Below, piece after piece: positions 35,187 through 43,609 of a stretch of 64,000 bases of DNA. The stretch is from Desulfocarbo sp964620595 (GTDB lineage Bacteria > Desulfobacterota > Desulfarculia > Desulfarculales > Desulfarculaceae), in assembly GCA_964620595.1 (NCBI GenBank), contig CAZUHP010000004.1:69919-133918 (forward strand). The letters are read 5' to 3'. The notes beneath the pieces are model-generated. The model saw only the letters and a program-made list of their open reading frames with translations. It did not search any database and was not told the DNA's origin. The stretch's first letter is position 1. Every line of letters begins with the position of its first letter. The position numbers were made by a program, and so were the translations under genes.

Positions 35187-35579
35187 ATGGCCAAGATACT
35201 TATCATCGACGACGACCCGGACTTCACCATGGCCAACCAGGCCATCCTGGAGGCCGCCGGCCACCAGGTCATCACCGCCGCCGACGGCAAGACCGGGCTG
35301 GAAAAGGTCAAGTCCGAGGACCCGGACCTCATCATCTTGGACATCATGATGGACTCCATCTACGAGGGCTTTTCAGTGACCACCACCCTGCGGGGCACGC
35401 CGGAGTACATGGACTACCGGGACATCCCCATCCTCATGGTGTCGGCAGTGAAGAAGATCACTGGCGAACGCTTCGACGTGCCCCCGGAGGCCAAGGGCGC
35501 CGAGGGCGACGAGTACCTGGACAAGCCCTTCACCGCCGAGGTGTTGCTGAACAAGGTCAACCAGCTCCTGGAAATGTAA
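35187..35579 (+). CDS. Response regulator (receiver domain only)
   Basis: A 130-residue single REC domain with acidic pocket D8-D10, phosphorylatable D52 (LIILDIMM), switch residue in ILMVSAVKK and the KPF lysine. There is no output domain, so it would signal through protein contact. It is followed 12 bases later by a receiver-histidine-kinase protein, a likely partner. A TTGACT...TAAGGT promoter (17-base spacer, 35101-35129) may drive the pair. Ends at TAA 35579. Confidence 0.9.
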   Translation: MAKILIIDDDPDFTMANQAILEAAGHQVITAADGKTGLEKVKSEDPDLIILDIMMDSIYEGFSVTTTLRGTPEYMDYRDIPILMVSAVKKITGERFDVPPEAKGAEGDEYLDKPFTAEVLLNKVNQLLEM

Positions 35580-35591
35580 AGGGCGAACCAA

Positions 35592-36689
35592 GTGGTTCTG
35601 CGCGCCCAGCCCCACATCCTGGTCATAGACGACGACGAGGTGGCCCGCGACTCCGCCCAGGTGCTTCTCAGCCGTTGGGGCTACCGGGTCACCCTGGCCG
35701 AGACCGGCGAGAAGGGGCTGGAGGCCCTGGAGAGCGACCCGCCCGATCTCATCGTGGTGGACCTCCAGATGCCTGGCATCAGCGGCCTGGAGGTGCTGGA
35801 GGCGGTCCGCGAGGCCGACCCCACCATCATCTGCATCATGGTCACCGGCTTTGCCACTCTGCAATCGGCGGTGGACGCCATGAAGCAGGGCGCCTACGAC
35901 TTTTTGCCCAAGCCCTTTTCACCGGACGAACTCAAGCTGGCAGTGAAGCGCGGCCTGGAGCGCCGCTTCCTGGAAAAGGAGACCCAGAAACTCCGCCAGG
36001 AAAAGGCCCAGATGGAGGCCAACTTCGTGACCATGGTGAGCCACCAGATGCGCTCGCCCCTGGCCGCGGTGCGCCAGCTTTTGGAGGTGGCGGCCACCGA
36101 GAGCCTGGGCCCCCTGGACCCGAAGTACAAAGAACTCATCACCCGGGCCAACCTGCGCATAGACGGCCTGATGCAGGACATCAACGCCTGGCTCAACATG
36201 GTGCGCATCGCCGAGGACGGGGTGGCCGAGCGCAAGCAGCCGGTCAAGCTATCCGAGGTGCTCCAGGCCCTGGCCGAGCGCACCCAGCTCGATGCCGAGG
36301 CCGCGGGCCAGGAGCTGGTGGTGGAAGGCCCGGACACAGAGGCCACCTTGCAGGTGGACCTGGAGAGCCTCCTGGAGGCGCTCTACAACATCACTACCAA
36401 CGCGGTGAAGTACAATCGCGAGGGCGGCCGGGTGACCATCGGGGCCCAGAGCACCCGCCTGCAGGCCGACATCATAATCAGCGACCAGGGGCCAGGAATT
36501 CCCGAAGCGGAATTGCCTTTTATTTTCGATGACTTCTTCCGCTCGAAAAGCCCGGAGTTGAAATCCAAGCCCGGCACGGGCCTGGGGCTTTCCATAACCC
36601 GGCGCATCGTGCGGGCCCACGGAGGGGAAGTGTCGGTAACCTCCCGAAAAGGCGAAGGAACCACCTTTACGGTGTCATTGCCCCTTTAG
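35592..36689 (+). CDS. Receiver-histidine kinase hybrid protein
   Basis: A 365-residue cytoplasmic protein with an N-terminal REC domain (acidic triad 13-16, D57 in IVVDLQMPG, T/S in IMVTGFA, K in FLPKPFS), a linker helix, and a HisKA kinase (H151 in MVSHQMRSPLAAV) with ATP-lid motifs YNITTNAVKYN, DQGPGIPEAE and GTGLGLSITRRIV. This REC-first layout suits a phosphorelay partner of the single REC encoded just before. No TM segment. GTG 35592 is the likely start. It is followed by the rnf promoter. Confidence 0.9.
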   Translation: MVLRAQPHILVIDDDEVARDSAQVLLSRWGYRVTLAETGEKGLEALESDPPDLIVVDLQMPGISGLEVLEAVREADPTIICIMVTGFATLQSAVDAMKQGAYDFLPKPFSPDELKLAVKRGLERRFLEKETQKLRQEKAQMEANFVTMVSHQMRSPLAAVRQLLEVAATESLGPLDPKYKELITRANLRIDGLMQDINAWLNMVRIAEDGVAERKQPVKLSEVLQALAERTQLDAEAAGQELVVEGPDTEATLQVDLESLLEALYNITTNAVKYNREGGRVTIGAQSTRLQADIIISDQGPGIPEAELPFIFDDFFRSKSPELKSKPGTGLGLSITRRIVRAHGGEVSVTSRKGEGTTFTVSLPL

Positions 36690-36691
36690 GG

Positions 36692-36705
36692 AAATTGTGC
36701 AATTT
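36692..36705. promoter_or_regulatory. Inverted repeat upstream of the rnf promoter
   Basis: AAATTG-TG-CAATTT, a perfect 6-bp inverted repeat, ends 12 bases before the -35 element, a good place for an activator. The surrounding sequence is unusually AT-rich. The regulator is unknown. Confidence 0.5.
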
Positions 36706-36716
36706 TTCGCATTAAG

Positions 36717-36746
36717 TTGACACGCTAGCCATACCGGCTTTATAGT
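36717..36746 (+). promoter_or_regulatory. Sigma70-type promoter of the rnf operon
   Basis: TTGACA (6/6), an 18-base spacer and TATAGT (5/6). The expected transcription start (about 36754) leaves a roughly 205-base leader before the rnfC ATG, with a CCGCC-CCAA-GGCGG hairpin at 36763-36776. This is among the best promoter matches in the window. Confidence 0.8.
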
Positions 36747-36958
36747 GGTTTGCCGAGTTGCCGCCCCAAGGCGGCTACATAATTAATCGAGCGTAAAGCG
36801 GCTGGATGTCCCGGCCCGGCGGTGCGGCCGGGGCGAAGCCTCTCGGCCCCGGGAAAAAGGCGCGGGGAGGCGCGTGACCGGCCCTCCCGCCTCCCCCGCG
36901 GAGGCACTCCAAAGGGTCCCAGGCCCCGGACCGTTGGCAGCTTTAGGAGCGATACTGC

Positions 36959-38344
36959 ATGAGCATACTGACCATGTTCAAGGGCGTCCGCCTGCCGCGC
37001 GCTGCGGTGCCCGCCTCCCCCGCCCCCCCCGCCCCCCCCGTGGAACTCGCCCCGCCCGACAAGGTCTGGATCCCCCTGCGGCAGCATCAGGGGCGGGTGT
37101 GCGAGCCGGTGGTGAGCCCCGGCGAGGAAGTGGGCTTGGGCCAGTTGGTGGGCTCCTCCCAGGAGTTCGAGGCGGCCAATGTCCACGCCTCGGTGAGCGG
37201 CACGGTGGAGGCCATCGCCGAGACCTATGACCCCGCCGGCCAGAAGGTGTCCGCGGTGGTCATCGCTAATGACGGCCGCGACACCCCCTACGACCCCGAA
37301 GGCGGCCTGCCGGCGCCCCTTTCCGGTCCCGAGGAGGTCCTCAAGACCCGGCCCACCCGCCTGTTGCGGCGGCTGCGGGAGGCGGGTCTGGTGCGCTCGG
37401 CCATGCTGGGGCTTCCCCTGCACGTGGAGCTTTCGCCGCCCATGGCGCCGCGCTCCTACATGTTCATGACCGGCATCCCGGTGGTGCGGCCCATAGACAC
37501 CCTGGTGATCCGGGCGGTGGACCCCGACCCCCCGGTCACTCCCAACCAGGCCTGTCTGCACGAGGCCCCGCCCGAGCTGGAGCTGGGCATCACGGCGCTG
37601 GCCCGCATCTCCGGGGCCCAGCGGGTGGTCATCGCCCTGCCCGCGGGCCAGCCGGCCGATGCCCTGGCCGCCCTGGCCGCCTCCCGGGAATGGGAGCTGG
37701 CCCGGATAAACGGCGGGCACTACCCCTTTGCCCATGACAACCTGCTGGTGCATTCGCTCACCGGCCGGGTGGTGCCCACCCCCTACGGCGAGCCCCGGGA
37801 CGTGGGCGTGGCCCTGGAACCCCTGCTCACCGCCCTGGACGTGGGCCGGGTGCTCGCCAGCGGCCGGCCGCCGGTGGACCGTCTGTTCACCGTGGCCGGC
37901 GACGTGCCCCAGCCCCAGACCTTCCGGGTCCGCCTGGGCACCCCCATCGCCCGGGTCATCGAGGCGGCCGGCGGCCTGCCCGCCGACCCGGGCAAGGTCA
38001 TCCTGGGCGGACCCATGCAGGGCTACGCCCACTTCGACTTGAACACGCCGGTGACCAAGGAGACCTGCGGCGTGCTGGTGCAGTCGGCCCAGCAGGTGCG
38101 GACCTATGCCAACGAGCCCTGCATCCACTGCGGCCGCTGCGTGCAGGCCTGCCCGGTCAACCTGGTGCCGGCCGAGCTTTCCAAGCTCTGCGAATACCAC
38201 CAGTTCGAGGAGGCGGCCGAGCGCGACCTTCTCCATTGCATCGAGTGCGGCTGCTGCGCCTACGTGTGTCCGGCCCGCAGGCCCATGGTCCACCTGCTGC
38301 GCTATGGCAAGAGCGAGGTCCTGGCCGAGAGGATGGAGCTATGA
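36959..38344 (+). CDS. rnfC: Electron transport complex subunit RnfC
   Basis: A 461-residue peripheral flavoprotein of the Rnf complex, which exchanges electrons with NADH. It shows the biotinyl-lipoyl-like N-terminal block (IPLRQHQGRVCEPVVSPGEEV), the NADH/FMN-binding region and two C-terminal 4Fe-4S ferredoxin clusters beginning at residues 388 (CIHCGRCVQACP) and 427 (CIECGCCAYVCP). The N-terminal linker contains a proline/alanine tract encoded by C-runs. Its TGA overlaps the rnfD ATG by four bases. Confidence 0.96.
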   Translation: MSILTMFKGVRLPRAAVPASPAPPAPPVELAPPDKVWIPLRQHQGRVCEPVVSPGEEVGLGQLVGSSQEFEAANVHASVSGTVEAIAETYDPAGQKVSAVVIANDGRDTPYDPEGGLPAPLSGPEEVLKTRPTRLLRRLREAGLVRSAMLGLPLHVELSPPMAPRSYMFMTGIPVVRPIDTLVIRAVDPDPPVTPNQACLHEAPPELELGITALARISGAQRVVIALPAGQPADALAALAASREWELARINGGHYPFAHDNLLVHSLTGRVVPTPYGEPRDVGVALEPLLTALDVGRVLASGRPPVDRLFTVAGDVPQPQTFRVRLGTPIARVIEAAGGLPADPGKVILGGPMQGYAHFDLNTPVTKETCGVLVQSAQQVRTYANEPCIHCGRCVQACPVNLVPAELSKLCEYHQFEEAAERDLLHCIECGCCAYVCPARRPMVHLLRYGKSEVLAERMEL

Positions 38345-39327
38345 GCGCACCCCTACTGACCGTATCCACCTCCCCCCACTGGCTGGGCCGCACCACGGTG
38401 CGCTCCATGCACCTGGAATGGCTCATCGCCCTGGCCCCCGCCCTGGCCATGGGGGTGTACTTCTTCGGAAGCGCCGCCCTGGTGGTGGTGCTCCTGGCCA
38501 CTGCCTCCGCGGTGGCGGCCGAGGCGGTGGTGCAGCGGCTCACCAAGCAACCCATCAAGGTGGGCGACCTGCACGCGGTGCTCCTGGGCGTTCTGATGGG
38601 CCTGATCCTGCCCGCCGGCGCCCCCTGGTGGCTGCCCGTGGTGGGTGGGGCCCTGGCCGTGGTGCTGGGCAAGCTGGTCTTCGGCGGCCTGGGCGCCTAT
38701 CCCATGAACCCGGTGCTGATCGCCTGGGCGGCCCTGGCCCTGTCCTGGCCCGAGCACATGAACTCCTTTTTCATGCCCTTCACCGGCGAGGTGTCCGAAA
38801 CCCCGCTCATGATGCTCAAGAACGACGTGAGCATCCTGGAGGTGGTGAGCCTCCAGGAACTGTGGTGGGGCAGCGTGTCCGGCGCCATCGGCGCCACCGC
38901 CACCTGGGCGCTCCTGGTGGGCGGGCTGTACCTGGTGGTGCGGCGCCTGGTGCCCTGGCAGATACCCCTGGGGGTGCTGCTCGGCGCCTTGTTGATGGCG
39001 CTGCTGGCCGCCTACACCGACCCCGAGCTGGGCCAGTTGGGCTACTCGGACTTTGGCCAGAACTTCGGCATCGCCCTCTTCCACCTGGGCGCGGGCGGGT
39101 TGATGATCAGCGCCTTCTTCCTGGCGCCCGAGCCGGTCTCCAGCCCCATGACGCCCTGGGGCATGCTGCTCTTCGGCCTGGGCATCGGCTTCATGGCCGT
39201 GATCGTGCGGGTATGGGGCGGCCCGGTGGATGGCGTGTACTACGGCGTGCTGGTGATGAACGCGGCCACGCCCCTGTTCGACCGCCTGCGGCCCAAGGTA
39301 CTGGGCAAGGTGGTGCCCGGCACCTAG
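38341..39327 (+). CDS. rnfD: Electron transport complex subunit RnfD
   Basis: A 328-residue inner-membrane subunit with about eight to ten TM segments. The N-terminal half contains VGDLHAVLLGVLMGLILPAG and the flavinylation-type motif VSETPLMMLKN, where the threonine is the expected FMN attachment site (SGAT-like position, but with E in place of GA). ATG 38341 overlaps rnfC (ATGA). A G-tract block follows immediately after its stop. Confidence 0.93.
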   Translation: MSAPLLTVSTSPHWLGRTTVRSMHLEWLIALAPALAMGVYFFGSAALVVVLLATASAVAAEAVVQRLTKQPIKVGDLHAVLLGVLMGLILPAGAPWWLPVVGGALAVVLGKLVFGGLGAYPMNPVLIAWAALALSWPEHMNSFFMPFTGEVSETPLMMLKNDVSILEVVSLQELWWGSVSGAIGATATWALLVGGLYLVVRRLVPWQIPLGVLLGALLMALLAAYTDPELGQLGYSDFGQNFGIALFHLGAGGLMISAFFLAPEPVSSPMTPWGMLLFGLGIGFMAVIVRVWGGPVDGVYYGVLVMNAATPLFDRLRPKVLGKVVPGT

Positions 39328-39372
39328 GGGGGCGCAGGGGGGCGTAGGGGGGCGGGGGCCGGCCCAGAGATG

Positions 39373-39429
39373 CCGACACCAGCCTCGGGCGTTCTTGACA
39401 GGCGGGAGAGGCGACCGGTGAAAGACATT
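39373..39429 (+). repeat. Direct repeat, copy 1 of the rnfG translation start region
   Basis: 57 bases that match 39524-39580 at 53 positions. It includes GGCGGGAGAGGCG and a GTG start followed by AAAGACATT (the same first codons as rnfG). Confidence 0.9.
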
Positions 39430-39477
39430 TTCCTGGAGGGCGGCGGGGCGACTGGCTGCCAACCGGGTGACTCATAG
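39418..39477 (+). CDS. Short open frame from the duplicated rnfG start (19 codons)
   Basis: GTG at 39418 with the same GGGAGAGG site as rnfG begins MKDIFLEGGGATGCQPGDS and stops at TAG 39475-39477. It shares only the first four residues with RnfG. It could be translated, as its initiation signals equal those of rnfG, but no function is indicated; it is probably a by-product of the duplication. Confidence 0.35.
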   Translation: MKDIFLEGGGATGCQPGDS

Positions 39478-39523
39478 AGACAGGCCGGCAGGCGCCCCAG
39501 GGCTCCACCGGCAAAGGAATTGA

Positions 39524-39580
39524 CCGACACCAGCCTCGGGTGTTCTTGACAGGCAGGAGAGGCGAGCGGTGAAAGATATT
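39524..39580 (+). repeat. Direct repeat, copy 2 (real rnfG start region)
   Basis: Second copy of the 57-base repeat; offset from copy 1 is 151 bases. It contains the GGCAGGAGAGGCG site and the rnfG GTG at 39569. Confidence 0.9.
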
Positions 39581-40153
39581 CTAAAAATGGTAGTGGTGCT
39601 CACCTTGATCTGCGCGGCCAGCGGCTTCACCTTGGCCCTGGTGCACCAGGTCACCAAGGAGCCCATCGAGTACGCCAAGCTCAAGAACGTGAAGGAGCCG
39701 GCGGTCAAGGCGGTGCTCTCGGGTTATGACAACGACCCCATCAAGGACCGCATCACCATTCCAGTGGGCAAGGACAAAAAGGGCAAGCCGGTCAAGCTGG
39801 TGGTGTTCCCGGCCAAAAAGGGCGGCAAGACCTTTGCGGTGGCCTTTGAGGGATCCGGCACCGGCTACCACGGTCAGATCGGGGTGATGGTGGGGATAAA
39901 CCTGAAGAGCAACAAGATCACCGGCATCTCCATCGTGAGCCACACCGAGACCCCCGGCCTGGGCGCCCGCATCACCGAGCCCCAGTTCACCGACTCCTTC
40001 AAGGGCAAGAGCCTGGCCAAGGAGCTGAAACCGGACGACATCAACGCCTTGAGCGGCGCCACCTTCTCCACCAAGGGAACCGTGGCGGCCGTGAACCAGG
40101 CGCGGGCGCTCCTGGACAAGTACCGCGACCAGATGGTGAAGCAGGGAGGTTAG
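39569..40153 (+). CDS. rnfG: Electron transport complex subunit RnfG
   Basis: A 194-residue periplasm-facing subunit with one N-terminal TM helix (LKMVVVLTLICAASGFTLAL). The FMN-binding domain contains SHTETPGLGARI and the covalent flavinylation motif SGAT at residues 162-165 (NALSGATFSTKGTV), where T165 takes FMN from ApbE. The GTG start (39569) is preceded by AGGAGAGG. It is in the usual order C-D-G-E-A-B. The leader duplication upstream is described separately. Confidence 0.95.
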   Translation: MKDILKMVVVLTLICAASGFTLALVHQVTKEPIEYAKLKNVKEPAVKAVLSGYDNDPIKDRITIPVGKDKKGKPVKLVVFPAKKGGKTFAVAFEGSGTGYHGQIGVMVGINLKSNKITGISIVSHTETPGLGARITEPQFTDSFKGKSLAKELKPDDINALSGATFSTKGTVAAVNQARALLDKYRDQMVKQGG

Positions 40154-40156
40154 GGC

Positions 40157-40768
40157 ATGTCAGTGGTCAAGGAGTTCAAGAAGGGGCTGTGGGACGTCCT
40201 GCCTCCCTTCCGCCTGGTGCTGGGCCTGTGCCCCACCCTGGCAGTGACCACCAGCGCGGAGAACGGAGCGGGCATGGGCCTGGCCACCACCTTCGTGCTG
40301 GTCTGCTCCAACGTGCTGGTCTCGCTCCTGCGCAAGATCATCCCCAGCAAGGTGCGTATCGCGGCCTACATCGTGATCATCGCCAGCTTCGTGGTCATCG
40401 TGGAGCTTCTGATGCAGGCCTACGCCTACCCGCTCTACCAGGCGCTGGGCATCTTCATCCCCCTCATTGTGGTGAACTGCATCATCCTGGGCCGGGCCGA
40501 GGCCTTTGCCGGCAAGAACGGCCTGGCCGCCAGCGCGGCGGACGGCCTGGGCATCGGCCTGGGCTTCACCATGAGCCTGTTTGCCCTGGGCGGGGTGCGC
40601 GAGATACTGGGCAACGGCACCTTCCTGGGCTTCCACGTGCTGTGGTCCAGCTACGAGCCCTTCACCTTCATGGTGCGGGCGCCGGGCGCCTTCGTCTCCC
40701 TGGGCGTGATGCTGGCCCTCATCAACTGGTTCAGCGCGCGCCTTGAGGCCCGCAGGAGGAACGCGTAA
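40157..40768 (+). CDS. rnfE: Electron transport complex subunit RnfE
   Basis: A 203-residue inner-membrane protein with six TM segments, homologous to RnfA. It shows VLGLCPTLAVTTSAENGAGMG, ALGIFIPLIVVNCIILGRAEAFA and GLGFTMSLFALGGVREILG, with the conserved cysteines of TM1 and TM4 (LCPT and VNCII) that hold the membrane 2Fe-2S cluster with RnfA. It follows rnfG by 3 bases; its TAA overlaps the rnfA ATG by one base. Confidence 0.96.
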   Translation: MSVVKEFKKGLWDVLPPFRLVLGLCPTLAVTTSAENGAGMGLATTFVLVCSNVLVSLLRKIIPSKVRIAAYIVIIASFVVIVELLMQAYAYPLYQALGIFIPLIVVNCIILGRAEAFAGKNGLAASAADGLGIGLGFTMSLFALGGVREILGNGTFLGFHVLWSSYEPFTFMVRAPGAFVSLGVMLALINWFSARLEARRRNA

Positions 40769-41358
40769 TGAGCTTCGGCGACTACCTGCTCTTCATCGTT
40801 GGGGCGATACTGGTCAACAACATTCTGTTGGCCAAGTTCCTGGGCAACTGTCCCTTCCTGGGCGTCAGCCGCCGCATGGACACCGCCACCGGCATGTCCA
40901 TGGCGGTCATCTTCGTGATGACCATGGCCGGCATGATAACCTGGCTGGTGCAGTACTACATCCTGGAGCCCCTGGACATCGAGTACCTGCAAACCATCGC
41001 CTTCATCCTGGTGATCGCCGCCCTGGTGCAGCTGGTGGAGATCGTGATGCAGAAGAGCCTGCCCGCCCTCTACCGGGCGCTGGGCATCTTCCTGCCCCTC
41101 ATCACCACCAACTGCGCGGTGCTGGGCGTGGCCATCATCAACATCAACGAGGAATACAACTTCCTCGACACCATCATCTTCTCCTTCGCCTCGGCGGTGG
41201 GCTATTCCTTGGCCCTGGTGCTCTTTGCCGGCATCCGCGAGCGCTTCGCCCTGGCCCGCATACCCAAGGTGTTCGACGGCACCGCCATCGGCCTGGTCAC
41301 CGCCGGCTTCCTGGCTCTGGCCTTCAGCGGCTTCGCCGGCCTGGTGGGCGGCCATTAG
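40768..41358 (+). CDS. rnfA: Electron transport complex subunit RnfA
   Basis: A 196-residue membrane protein with six TM segments, the inverted-topology partner of RnfE. It contains NNILLAKFLGNCPFLGVSRR and LPLITTNCAVLGVAIINI, whose cysteines pair with RnfE in cluster binding. The stop and ATG overlap with rnfE (TAATG) indicates coupling. A 130-base gap with G-runs follows before rnfB. Confidence 0.96.
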   Translation: MSFGDYLLFIVGAILVNNILLAKFLGNCPFLGVSRRMDTATGMSMAVIFVMTMAGMITWLVQYYILEPLDIEYLQTIAFILVIAALVQLVEIVMQKSLPALYRALGIFLPLITTNCAVLGVAIININEEYNFLDTIIFSFASAVGYSLALVLFAGIRERFALARIPKVFDGTAIGLVTAGFLALAFSGFAGLVGGH

Positions 41359-41488
41359 GCGCGGCGCAAGGGGGGAGGAGAAGCGATAGGGGGAGACCCA
41401 ACCCGGCCTGCGGCGCGGATGCCGCCGGCCCACCCCGGCAAACACCTGGCGGGGCGACAGAGCTGACCCCGCGGGAGCAAGACATCTT

Positions 41489-43597
41489 ATGCTGTTCGAG
41501 GCATTGGCAATAGGCGGACTGGGCCTGGTTTCGGCCCTGGGCCTGGGCGTGGCGGCCCGGGTATTCGCAGTAGAGGTGGACCCCTTGGTGGAGGCGGTGG
41601 AGGAGGCCCTGCCCGGCGCCAACTGCGGCGGCTGCGGCTTTGCCGGCTGCTCCTCGGCCGCGGTGGCCATTGCCAGCGGCAAGGCCCCGCCCAACATCTG
41701 CGTGGGCGGCGGGCCCGAGGTGGGCGAGGCGGTGGCCGCCATCCTGGGGGTGGAGGTGTCCTACCGCGAGCCGGAGATCGCCCGGCCCGACTGCACCTAC
41801 GGGGTCAACGACGCGGACCTGCGCTTCCGCTATGACGGCCTGGCCGACTGCCGGGCGGCGGTGCTCCTGGCCGGCGGCCAGAAAGAATGCCACATCGGCT
41901 GCCTGGGCCTGGGCTCCTGCGCCGAGGCCTGTCCCTTCGGCGCCATCACCATGGGCGAGGACAGGCTGCCCAAGGTGGACCCCCTCCTGTGCACCGGCTG
42001 CGGCACCTGCGAGCGCATCTGCCCCAAGAACATCATCCACCTCACTTCCAACACCAGGCGCATCCTGGGCTTCAACCAGACCGACCAGTGCCTGGCCCCC
42101 TGCCAGGCCACCTGCCCCGCCCAGATCGACATCCCGGCCTACGTGCGGGCCATCGCCGAGGGCCGCTTCGAGGACGCCCTGCACATCATCAAGGAGCACA
42201 ACCCCCTGCCCATCTGCATCGGCCGGGTGTGCCCCCATCCCTGCGAGGATGCCTGCCGCCGCGGCCTGGAGGGCGAGCCCATCAACATCAACCACCTCAA
42301 GCGCTTTGCCGCCGACTACGAGATGCATTCCGGCAAACGCTACCAGCCCTTCATGCTGCCCAAAAACGGCCGCAAGGTGGCCATCGTGGGCGGCGGGCCG
42401 GCCGGGCTCACCGCGGCCTACTACCTGGCCCGCCTGGGCTACAGCCCCACCATCTTCGAGGCCATGCCCGCCCTGGGCGGCATGATGCGCTACGGCATCC
42501 CCCAATACCGGCTGCCCAAGGAGATCATGGATTGGGAGATCCAGGGCATCCTGGAGCTGGGCGTGGAGGCCAAGACCGGCATGGCCCTGGGCCGGGACTT
42601 CACCTTGGAAAGCCTGCGCCAAGAGGGCTTCGAGGCCATCTTCCTGGGGGTGGGCGCCTGGGGCAGCCGCAACCTGCGGCTGGAGGGCGAGGACCTGGAA
42701 GGGGTCCTGCCCGGCACCCGCATGCTCATCGACCGCGGCCTGAACAAGGAGACCCCGGTGGGCGAGCGGGTGGTCATCATCGGCGGCGGCAACACCGCCA
42801 TCGACTGCGCCCGCACCTGCTGGCGCCTGGGGGCCTCGGAGGTGACCGTGCTCTACCGCCGCTCCCGGGCCGAGATGCCGGCCAACGACATCGAGGTGGA
42901 GGAGGCCGAGCACGAGGGCGTCAAGTTCCACTTCCTGGCCGCGCCCACCAAGCTCATCGGCGAAAACGGCAAGCTCACCGCCCTGGAGTTCATCCGCATG
43001 GAGCTGGGCGAGCCCGACGCCTCGGGCCGCCGCCGTCCGGTGCCGGTGGAAGGCTCGGAGGAAACCATCCCCTGCGACAACGTCATCGCCGCTATCGGCC
43101 AGTTCCCGGACCTGGCCTTCCTGGACAGCGACGAGGCGGCCAAGCAGATAGAGCGCACCCGCTGGAACTCCATCCAGGCCGATGACCTCACCATGGCCAC
43201 CAACATCCCCGGCGTGTTCGCCGCCGGCGACGCGGTCCTGGGCGCCGCCACCGTGGTCCAGGCCATCGGCACCGGCCGCAAGGCCGCGCGCTCCATCCAC
43301 CTATACCTGAGCGGCGAGGAGGTGGCTGCCCAGGACAACTGGGTGACCGATCCCAAGACCCAGGTCCGCACCAGGACCGAGATCCCCGGCGCCCCCCCGC
43401 CCGAACCCCGGGCCAAGATGCCCGAGCTGGAGGTGCCCCAGCGGGCCGGCTCCTTCGATGAGGTCGAACTGGGCCTGCCCGAAGAGGAGGCCCGCCGCGA
43501 GGCCCGGCGCTGCCTGCAATGCGGGCTGATCTGCTACCAACACGTCCCTGGCGCCCAGGACCTGAAAGAACCCGGCTGCCAGGGCTGCACGCCTTAA
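41489..43597 (+). CDS. rnfB: RnfB fused to a GltD/NfnB-like NAD(P)-FAD oxidoreductase
   Basis: A 702-residue fusion. Residues 1-28 form the RnfB membrane anchor; C46, C49, C54 and C71 (ANCGGCGFAGC...IC) are the RnfB 4Fe-4S site. A two-cluster ferredoxin follows (C134, C138, C144, C148; C168, C171, C174, C178). From about residue 195 the protein continues as a complete GltD-like module: Cys region C201-C256, FAD site GGGPAG (301-306), NAD(P) site VVIIGGGNTAIDCA with YRRSRAEMPA, and GDAVLGAATVVQAIG. A further CxxC...CxxC tail ends it. RnfB usually stops at about 190-330 residues, so electrons may enter from NAD(P)H or leave to it. It is last in the rnf gene set, before apbE. Confidence 0.93.
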   Translation: MLFEALAIGGLGLVSALGLGVAARVFAVEVDPLVEAVEEALPGANCGGCGFAGCSSAAVAIASGKAPPNICVGGGPEVGEAVAAILGVEVSYREPEIARPDCTYGVNDADLRFRYDGLADCRAAVLLAGGQKECHIGCLGLGSCAEACPFGAITMGEDRLPKVDPLLCTGCGTCERICPKNIIHLTSNTRRILGFNQTDQCLAPCQATCPAQIDIPAYVRAIAEGRFEDALHIIKEHNPLPICIGRVCPHPCEDACRRGLEGEPININHLKRFAADYEMHSGKRYQPFMLPKNGRKVAIVGGGPAGLTAAYYLARLGYSPTIFEAMPALGGMMRYGIPQYRLPKEIMDWEIQGILELGVEAKTGMALGRDFTLESLRQEGFEAIFLGVGAWGSRNLRLEGEDLEGVLPGTRMLIDRGLNKETPVGERVVIIGGGNTAIDCARTCWRLGASEVTVLYRRSRAEMPANDIEVEEAEHEGVKFHFLAAPTKLIGENGKLTALEFIRMELGEPDASGRRRPVPVEGSEETIPCDNVIAAIGQFPDLAFLDSDEAAKQIERTRWNSIQADDLTMATNIPGVFAAGDAVLGAATVVQAIGTGRKAARSIHLYLSGEEVAAQDNWVTDPKTQVRTRTEIPGAPPPEPRAKMPELEVPQRAGSFDEVELGLPEEEARREARRCLQCGLICYQHVPGAQDLKEPGCQGCTP

Positions 43598-43609
43598 GGA
43601 GCGACGAGC

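Larger units (their letters stand above)
39328..39568. other. rnfD-rnfG intergenic region with duplicated rnfG start
   Basis: 241 bases in an otherwise tight operon. It starts with a G-tract block (39328-39355), then carries a first copy (39373-39429) of the rnfG initiation region and, at 39524-39580, the second copy that includes the real rnfG start. The interval between the copies includes a short open frame (39418-39477). Confidence 0.85.

Noticed and set aside
36747..36958. FMN or other known riboswitch in the rnf leader
   Set aside because: The conserved FMN-riboswitch core and other known cores are not found.
41359..41488. Assembly join between rnfA and rnfB
   Set aside because: The gap is longer than others, but both genes are intact, in the standard order, and the G-runs match the block type seen elsewhere.
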